Shown here piece by piece: positions 49,755-64,000 of a DNA stretch of 64,000 nucleotides. Under the pieces are notes generated by a model. That model searched no databases, was not told where the DNA came from, and saw only the letters and a program-made list of their open reading frames with translations. The translations under genes were made by a program, and so were the position numbers. The stretch's first letter is position 1. Each line of letters starts with the position of its first letter. The DNA comes from Apostichopus japonicus (lineage: Eukaryota; Echinodermata; Holothuroidea; Aspidochirotida; Stichopodidae), in the NCBI RefSeq assembly GCF_037975245.1, contig NC_092562.1, forward strand, positions 22,461,054-22,525,053. Direction: 5' to 3'.

Positions 49755-51500
49755 TGATGTGTCAGAGATTAAGGCCATAGTTTTGTGGAAGAGAGAACCG
49801 AGTTTCATGGAGTTACAATAATTGTTTTTTTGTTTAAAACACCACAGTTGTGAGAAGGATGTGATACCGATAGATATGGTGAAGCTTTAACGGAAGGTAA
49901 TCTGATGTGATTGCCGTCTATTTTACATCACAATGATGTCAAGATGGAATACTTGTCTGATGCTTACAGGAAGCGACATCTAGATGAGATAAACATATAC
50001 ATTTAAATATATATATATACATACATATATAGATCTGTATATTTTTGATGTGTATTGTTTGTACAAAAGTATTAGGCTCAGCAACAAAGTCTTCATGATG
50101 TGTCCCAAACCTTCCCTTGAAATTTTTTAATATTTAGTTCATCTTACCTTTTCTTTTTTCTTCCCTAAAAGGAAAAACATGCCTAGTTGATCATGTTCAA
50201 CTCACCATTGTAAACAGCTTGAACATTAAACAATAGTGATGTGCCCCCCCCTATCATGGGTACTATGTGTGTATTGATATGTTTTCCTTTGTTGCCTCCT
50301 AGATCTGTGACAAAGGTGCATTATAATGAATATGGCTGTCACACTTAATGTGTTGCATTTTTGTTTGTTTTCCAAGGCCTGTGGTCAGCCTAGGCATGTT
50401 GAAATCCTGTCATATGTGAGCCGATCGTAGCGAGGTGTAGAATATATGTCAATCTGTCAAAACGTCATAATGGGGTGGAGATCATATCAGTATGAAATCA
50501 ATGTGTAGAAATGGTTGTTTTGTAAAAATGTAACTTTATTAAATACCATTACATCTAGAAGCAGTTTGGATACATTTGATGAGGGTACAGTCATTTTGCC
50601 ATTGCTTGCTTTGTTTTCTTCACTTTTGATTGTAATTAATGTCTCAGTGACATCGGTTTAAAGCTGAAACAAAAAAAAGGTGCTATATGGGGGAATTATT
50701 GGTCATCACCAAACATTTATAATTTGATTTGTTTGAAGTAAGATCTCACCTTGCCAAAGATCTTAGGAAATTGTATGTTTGCTCTGACATGGGAATATTT
50801 GTTCATTTGCTAAAAAATTCTTTTTCGAATCAAAGAAGTTCATACTACTTTCTTGTTCAGCTAAACCGGAACCATGTGAGTCTTTCTGTTATCCTGATCC
50901 TGTTCTATGTATACCTGATAATGATGTGTGTGTGTGCCATATCAAAGATAATATATCACACTGGACTATTGGTCTTTGCTAATAGGCACACTGTTTGGTT
51001 GTAGAGGTAATCAGTGTACAGTACGACCTTCGTTATTCCAAAATTTTCAAGCCTTTTGTTTTCAGAGTATTGATTAATTTCATCCTTTTTTGCATGTGAC
51101 TTGGAATTTTGTTCTGAACTAAGGAAAAGCATTTATACTTTTCTCTTATAAGTTAGAATTCATTTTGTACAAACCAAGCTGGACTTTTTTTCTACTTGAA
51201 CAGATTTTGAAGTCGGTTCCATTTTTCTTCTTTTTTTTTTTGGTAGTGTAAAACACTAGTTGTACTTCACCAGTGCTTTTGTACGTTGCATATTTGTAAG
51301 TAGATTATTTGTGGTACTGTATATATTTGTATGATATGTAATTTGAAACAATAATTTATTAGTAGTGTTTGTTTTTATTTGGGGATTCTGATATGAATTA
51401 TGCCTTTTCTTCTTGTTTTTTCAGCCCGTTAAGTTCTAATCATGGTCATGTGGCAACAGAAAAGTATGAATGCATGTACACAGAAACCTCAGGTGTTAAT
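49755..51500 (+). other. MIER1 3' untranslated region and spacer
   Basis: AT-rich, no coding frame. A candidate poly(A) signal ATTAAA is at 50538-50543. A TATA/CATA microsatellite lies at about 50010-50035. The true transcript end cannot be fixed from sequence alone. Confidence 0.4.
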
Positions 51501-51549
51501 TGGGTGAAATGAAAAAGAGAACATCACTAATGAAATGCCTTTGTACATG

Positions 51550-51606
<57 letters not shown>
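51550..51606. repeat. (TA)n microsatellite
   Basis: About 28 uninterrupted TA units. The frames on both strands across it (poly-IY) are artefacts. Confidence 0.95.
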
Positions 51607-51608
<2 letters not shown>

Positions 51609-51741
51609 TTCGAGTTGGTTGGCATCATGTTTGATCTCTAGAGTAAGGCAAAATATGTCACCAAAAACAGAACAAGTATTGTTCGATACAGTGGAATTAC
51701 GATCTTCCTTTACCGGTTTCGAACCTCTGGACGTACAATCA

Positions 51742-51870
51742 GCGTCCATAGCCTAGTTGGTTAGGGTGTCCGCGTACAAAGCGGGAGGCCCGGGTTCGAA
51801 TCCCGGTGGAGGCTGGAAGTTTTTCACTGTTCTTGATTTTCCAACTCATTACGATTTCAATTATATATAT
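51742..51870 (+). mobile_element. tRNA-derived SINE, well-preserved head
   Basis: Bases 51742-51813 fold as a near-complete tRNA: acceptor GCGTCCA pairs with TGGAGGC at 6 of 7 positions, the A-box is TAGCCTAGTTGG, the anticodon arm is TCCGC-GTACAAA-GCGGG and the T arm is CCGGG-TTCGAAT-CCCGG with a perfect B-box. The apparent anticodon is ACA, unusual for animals, and a mismatch is present at 10-25 of the D stem. The SINE body GGCTGGAAGTTTTTCACTG and a tail ending TTTCAATTATATATAT follow directly, as in the copy at 11842-11966, so I call it a SINE rather than a working tRNA gene. Confidence 0.75.
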
Positions 51871-51897
51871 ATATATATAAATAATATATTTAAATAT

Positions 51898-51960
51898 TCA
51901 CTACAATTTCAATTATATAATATATATATAGATATATAGATATAATTGAAATTGTAGTGA
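51898..51960. repeat. Hairpin made of two opposed SINE tails
   Basis: A 21-bp perfect inverted repeat begins TCACTACAATTTCAATTATA and closes over a TA-rich loop. The arm resembles the tail of the SINE just upstream (CATTACGATTTCAATTATAT). A further SINE fragment, CCGGGTTCGAATCCCCTGGC followed by TGGAAGTTCTT, starts near 51989. The block therefore looks like rearranged SINE pieces. Confidence 0.6.
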
Positions 51961-52059
51961 GTATATATATATATATATATATAATGGGACCGGGTTCGAA
52001 TCCCCTGGCTGGAAGTTCTTTATATATGTATATATGTACATACATATATACAGGGAGAA

Positions 52060-55000
52060 AGGGATGGAATTTGTTGCATTTCTGCAGAGTATGTGTAAGG
52101 TGTGCTACTCAGAGTTTACAAGAAAGAGCTACGACTGTACTGAAATCAGAATTTTCAATTATTCTATTGTGAAATGATATTTCATTTGTAGTACAGAATG
52201 GTTCATTTGATTTTTTTTCTTCTTTCTATCACAGTGCTTCTCGATTGGGCATTGTCTGTATTGATTAATAAGTGCACATAGTACTTGGATGTATTAACCA
52301 AACCCACCCATCCCCTCTTTCTCATGTCTTCATATGGTTGAAATTGTTCATAGTCAGCGTACACCTTCGCTGATAATATAGATTATAATGCAGATGCTGA
52401 GTAACAGAATATAGCTGACCTCTTCAATGTTTAAAAATTTACAACTTTATACTCATCCATAAGAAGGCAAAGGATATTATTATTATTATTATTATTCCAT
52501 ACATGAAATGACATTGCACATGTGCATTAAGCTAATTCAACTTTAATTGTTGGAGAAACAGTGTGCTAGTTGGATAACAGGCTTTTCAATAAACCATTGG
52601 TTGATAAAAGTGATGAAAGTTTAGATTGAATATACTGCAGCCAGATATATAGTATTTGTTTCTCTCTCAAGGAATTATGTTGGGGCTTCAGGATAAGGCT
52701 AGATCAATAGTTCAGATTGGTAACGTTATGAGTTCAAATCTGGTCAGCCCTCGCTTGGTTATACCAGGCAACAAAATGGCAATTTTCCGGGTATCACATG
52801 ATCTACGAAGTAAATAAACCTGTCTCTCTTATCTTACTCGTCAAACTCTCTTGCAAAAGTTAATTCCTGCTGCAGCTATTTCATTAGCTAAGATAAGGAA
52901 GACAGCTTTGGTTACTCTGTGTATCATTTGATACCCAAAAATGGCTGTTTTTTTCAGGTACAAACCAAGCGTGGGCTTAAACTTAAACGGACTGGTAATA
53001 AAGTCTGGTGTACTGTTGCATCAGGACAAAGTACTCGTTTAGGAGTACGGTTTAATGTGAAGAGCAAATTTTTTGAATGGTCGTCTCTGGTCGTTTTTTA
53101 TTTGGAAAACCAAAATCAGTTTTTGGGGTTGTTTTGTTGTTCACATCAAATGTTCCATCACTTTGGAGATAGGGAAATGAAAAAAACAAAACTAGTGGAG
53201 GGCATATGCTCCACCTGAATGAAACTTGTTTACTATCCCAAAGCCTAGTGTTCTATTCACCAAACCTACAACTTTCTCCTACAGTAAAATATTGATCATT
53301 TTCTTTGTCATATGGCTACAATATTTATCTAGAACAACCAAGTCTGCTGTTGGGACGACCAAAGCGTAAGACTTGGTTGTCCTAGGGACAAGAAGAAATC
53401 CTTAAAAAATTTGCCTGGATACTATATTACTTTTTATTTTTTGATGTGAAAGGTCTTTGAACCAATGCACCTGTATGAATAATGAGGTTATACATGTATA
53501 GTCATGTTTAAATCACTGGTCACAATATCTTTTGTCAACACTTCCGGAGATAATATATATATATATCTTAGCCAGCTTTTCAAAAAAAAATGATTCCAAG
53601 TATATCTTTGGAAGGTAGAATATTTCTGCTGGTAGCAAGTATCAAGTTACTGATGAAAGTAGTTTTATAGTTAAAAGAGTGAGTTCAGATGTGTCTGTAG
53701 GAAAGCTTCCCATAAAAAATATTCTATTTGCAATGAGCTAGTTCAAGTTGGGGGGGGGGGGGGGGGAGGGTTTGTAAGCCACCTTGTGAATGGAATGAGG
53801 TCACATGGTTGTCATGGTAGAGAGAGATTGATGATGGAAGCAGATTTATGGTAAACAGATAGTCCCTCGATATCTGTAAGGGTTTCTAGCTAGACACAGC
53901 AAGGTAGAAGATGAAAGAATAATATGAACTGCTGTGTGTCTAGACAGTAGCATCCTTTTAAGAACCTACACATTAACAGTGCCTTCAAAATAAATTTTAT
54001 AAGTTCTCGGTAGAGTCAATGCTTTCCCAAACTATTTCATATGTTAGTTCTGAGATCATTCACAGTGACACTTGTATTATTATCCCCTGCTTACTTTGTT
54101 GATTGAGAATCTTTTGACTATTTAATTGTTCTGTATTGGAACTGTCAGACAAATTCTCAGTGTTGGGATTCTTTTCAAAGTGAAAACCTTTCTCATAGTG
54201 CACTCTTTACAGACTTTTGTCGTGGGCATAGTGTTGAATGCATGTACTAGATATAATAAGTGTAGCATTTACATTGCCATAATCAGTTTAAGATGAAATT
54301 CCTCTTCATGCAAACCTGAAATGTGTATACAACTCTATCCCAGTTGGTTCTGCCCTATTAAACTTAATTGTATGGGTAAAACATAATTGTATGTGTAATA
54401 CCTACTGTTTGGAGTTGGATATATGAAATATTGAGAACCTATTGTGCACCATAAATTCTCACCAGCACATAGTCTGAGAAGGAATGACGTACATGAAGTT
54501 TTCAGAGCTTTTGTTTGGATTGCATTTTGCAAGATTGTTTATATCAGTTCCATATTTGTTGATTTTGGCCGTCTCAATCTTATTGTAGTTAAGTGGATTC
54601 TTTGATGCAGTATCAGCCCAGTGTTGTTGTTGTTTGGAATGAGTAAATTAACAATAATAATGTCACAAGTTCTTGATATCCTTTTTTTCTTTTCTATTTT
54701 ACTTTTTAAATTGTATAATAACAACAAGTATCAACAAATATCTCTATTGAAATATAACATTGCACAATTCTCATTTCCAATTTTTTTTTTTTTTTTTCCT
54801 GATAGATTTAATGTAAATGGACATCTGAAGCTTGATTGTTGATTGAAGACATAAACTGTAAAGGTGCAATGTGGAAAAAATTATACCTGGCGTGTTATCT
54901 TTACAGACCATTCCATTTTCGGATTGTCTTTTACTTTCACTGATTACATGTTGGCTGTTGTCAGAGATGCCTGTTGTTTATATTTGGACAGTGACTACCG

Positions 55001-55506
55001 ACAGGTACATAGGTGTGTTAATTAAATGTGAAATTATAAACCAGGTTCTTATTTCCTGGCTGACTAGTTTCAATCCTAGCAGTATTCATGCTGATATTGC
55101 CACTCTTCAGCAAAAGAAATGTTTTGTAATGTAAATAGAGCACTGTAGCATTTTACAGATTTTCATGAACAGAGAACTACAAATCACAAGATAGTACAAT
55201 GCATTCTTTTGTCTTTTCTTTTTGTCTTCCAATCTTTAATATGGACAGCATTTATGTTAACCATATGGGCCCCTGGTACAGTTATGTCTCATATCCATAG
55301 CAGAGCTTTTGTGTGGCAGTGGTGTCAAGTGTATAAATAAATGAACAATGGAATAGAGTCAAGAAATACTTGGGTAGAGTGGGACTTGAAATCCCTTCCC
55401 CACCACTTTCTGGTTGCATCAAGTGGAACTGGGCCATGATCCATGGTTACTCAGTATGCAAGGTACTGTGGCTTCTGTCTGGCTCACCACCTCCTCCCTC
55501 CACCCC
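52060..55506. other. Long non-coding spacer
   Basis: No exon was recognised. It contains a second copy of the unclassified repeat at about 53250-53405, a poly(G) run near 53749-53766, an (ATT)n run near 52478 and a poly(T) near 54781. The frame at 52919-53218 has no recognisable domain. Confidence 0.45.
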
Positions 55507-55878
55507 CAGTGGCGGAGCGTCCATACAGTCAGGGGGGATGCCCCCCCCACCCCGACGGACTCAAATGGACTGCTGGTGCCCTTTTCAGCTTTTTACCAGT
55601 TTTACTTATTCGCAATTATTTACTTTTTTTATTGCGCTCTCATCTTCCTATTGACATTTGTCACATTTTGTTGGTGATGACACCTATTTATTCTCCGTTT
55701 ATCTGCAAATTAGCAAGGCCCGGAAAGGGTCATTTCCGGCGATCTAGGGAGTATCTTTACTAAAAAAAATTCTGTATGCTCCGCGCCAACCTGTGGTGGC
55801 GCTCCGCTTAGATCGTGTCGAAAGCGACCCTACAGATCATTCTCCCCCCCCTGACCAATACCCCTAGCTCTGCCATTG
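55507..55878. mobile_element. Second copy of the CAGTGGCGGAGC MITE
   Basis: The left end CAGTGGCGGAGC is intact; the right end GCTCTGCCATTG has two changes from the inverted repeat. TCCACCCC and CCCACCCC flank it, matching 7 of 8. The 372-bp body aligns along its length with 13324-13700, including GGCCCGGAAAGGGTCATTTC and CGCGCCAACC. Overlapping frames at 55370-55763 are not genes. Confidence 0.85.
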
Positions 55879-55965
55879 CCCACCCCCCATACCCAGCAAA
55901 GGAATAGCTTTATAGGTATTGCCAAAACTAAGGGCTACACACCTAAGGTCCCCCAACGACCGAGG

Positions 55966-56036
55966 GGCTACACAGCTCAGTTGGCAGAATGCAGGTTTTG
56001 TAACCCTGAGGTCACTGGTTCAAATCCCATTCTTGG
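55966..56036 (+). mobile_element. Decayed tRNA-like sequence, probable SINE head
   Basis: CACAGCTCAGTTGGCAGAAT matches a tRNA D arm, CAGGT-TTTGTAA-CCCTG an anticodon arm (apparent TGT) and GGTTCAAATCCC a B-box. The acceptor ends and T stem do not pair, so a functional tRNA is unlikely. Confidence 0.45.
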
Positions 56037-56869
56037 ATCTTCTCCAGAGTAAAAAGAGACAGAAATTGACTAGAGACAAGGTAAATAGGTTAGTCTTTCA
56101 AATATTTATATAAATCTTTATTTTCTCAGTTGAATTCTCTGAACAACTGATCCCAGAAGTCTTTTATTTAGTAAGCCTCCTACAACAGGAGTCGCTTGTG
56201 GCAAATGACACCTGCCCTTTAACAACTAGTCCCTGCCTATCAAGTACTTATAATGATGCACAGTTAACTTCTCATGGACTCCTAACCTTGTGTTGTGTTA
56301 AACCCTGGCCAACCTTTTAATTTAAAGGTCTACCCTCCATATTTGAATCATGAAAAATGATCATGACAGATCCACATTTCAATGGTTGTTCCCTTTATGT
56401 AATAACACATAGTCAATTTAAATGGGCTGAGAACTGTGTTTTGCCGACTTCCTGTGAGTAACCTTCATCACCTGAAAACATAAGCAACTTCAATTCTTTG
56501 CCCTCTTCCTGTTCTTGTTATTCTCGGACAGGTCCAATTTTAATTGACTGCCACTAAACAGTTCCCTGAAACTGTAGACTTTTTTTTTTTTTTTCATTAT
56601 AGTCAACTTTTGACAAGGTAGCTACGATGTTGGGTCTGGAAACATTGTCCTGTTTGATAGCCCCTCCTGGTTTTCTGCGACCGGTCCAGAATTGTTGCTT
56701 GGCTGCCTTCATGCTGTCATCGTGTAAGCATGGCAATTTCTCGATTGGTTGCACCCAAGTGGCGTATCCTGAATTCAAAGGTACTGCACATCCAACAATC
56801 TCCGACCTCAGCAAGGTAGCATATAAGTGTGCTGATAATCTCAGGTTCTGAGACTGCGACACTTAAAAC

Positions 56870-63663
<6,794 letters not shown>

Positions 63664-64000
63664 CTAGATTAGAAATCAAAATTATACCTTTTCCATGAAA
63701 ATTTCCTAAATTAGTCACATAACCAGTAAACAGTTTCAAAATTGACAGGAGGTATTAGTTCTTACTTTTGGTATCATTGATTTGAATGTACGTAAGTACT
63801 TAAATATACTGAAACCTCAATTTACTAAGTACTCTGACCTTTTTAAAACCTCTAACTCCAAATAAAAAAACAATATTTAAAAGACATTTTTTAAAACCTC
63901 TAACTTCAAATAAAAGATAAATAAATAAAAAAATCACTTAGCAGCTACATACTGTACATTCCACATAGTCCTATGACAAACTCTGAATTGCTTTTAGACA
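63664..64000. other. DIMT1 intron, window edge
   Basis: AT-rich sequence with no exon. Two copies of an AAAACCTCTAACTYCAAATA block occur at about 63844 and 63893. The upstream DIMT1 exons should be to the right. Confidence 0.6.

Noticed and set aside
51489-51756. Frames with long IYIYIY runs
   Set aside because: They translate the (TA)n microsatellite.
51742-51813. Functional tRNA gene
   Set aside because: Anticodon ACA, stem mismatches and a SINE body attached directly to the 3' end favour a SINE head.
52690-52760. tRNA-like stretch with GTTCAAATCTGG
   Set aside because: Only a weak B-box is present; no A-box or stems could be paired.
55966-56036. tRNA-Thr(TGT) gene
   Set aside because: Acceptor and T stems do not pair.

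Overview
The window is nuclear DNA of an animal. It is visibly AT-rich, has GT-AG introns, short exons in long introns and many fossil transposons. The four recognisable proteins read most like their deuterostome relatives. A head-to-head DNAI4/MIER1 pair, tRNA-derived SINEs and CR1/L2-type LINE tails fit a marine invertebrate deuterostome. An echinoderm, perhaps a sea cucumber, is my guess; the species is inference only. No viral, bacterial, CRISPR or rRNA signal was found.

Layout. 1-1.5 kb: satellite built on a TTGTCGAAACACC core. 2.2-2.6 kb: broken MULE-type transposase. 5.1-5.8 kb: inverted-repeat element. 6.9-9.9 kb (+): complete three-exon F-box/LRR gene, closest to FBXL12. 10.7-14.4 kb: two SINE-like copies and a nested cluster of non-autonomous DNA transposons. 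17.0-36.6 kb (-): 21 exons of DNAI4 (WDR78), an axonemal dynein intermediate chain; its first and last coding exons are not resolved. Its introns hold a TTAA-flanked long-TIR element, a tRNA-SINE, a 92-bp LINE tail and a hAT-like element. 36.6-38.9 kb: probable shared divergent promoter. 38.9-49.8 kb (+): complete ten-exon MIER1, an ELM2-SANT corepressor. 49.8-56.9 kb: non-coding, with a SINE cluster and a second copy of the 13.3-kb MITE. 56.9-63.7 kb (-): last eight exons of DIMT1, the 18S rRNA dimethyltransferase; its 5' exons lie beyond the window. DIMT1 introns hold two LINE 3' ends, a Penelope-like fragment with a hammerhead-like motif, and two small tandem repeats.

The genes are not one pathway: an SCF-type substrate receptor, a ciliary motor subunit, a chromatin corepressor and a ribosome biogenesis enzyme. 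The meaningful gene-order signal is the divergent DNAI4/MIER1 pair, which is also adjacent and head-to-head in human. Most of the unusual material is mobile: at least six elements have defined ends, and several have recognisable target duplications. All gene models were spliced by eye from protein similarity and phase; every mapped junction keeps frame.
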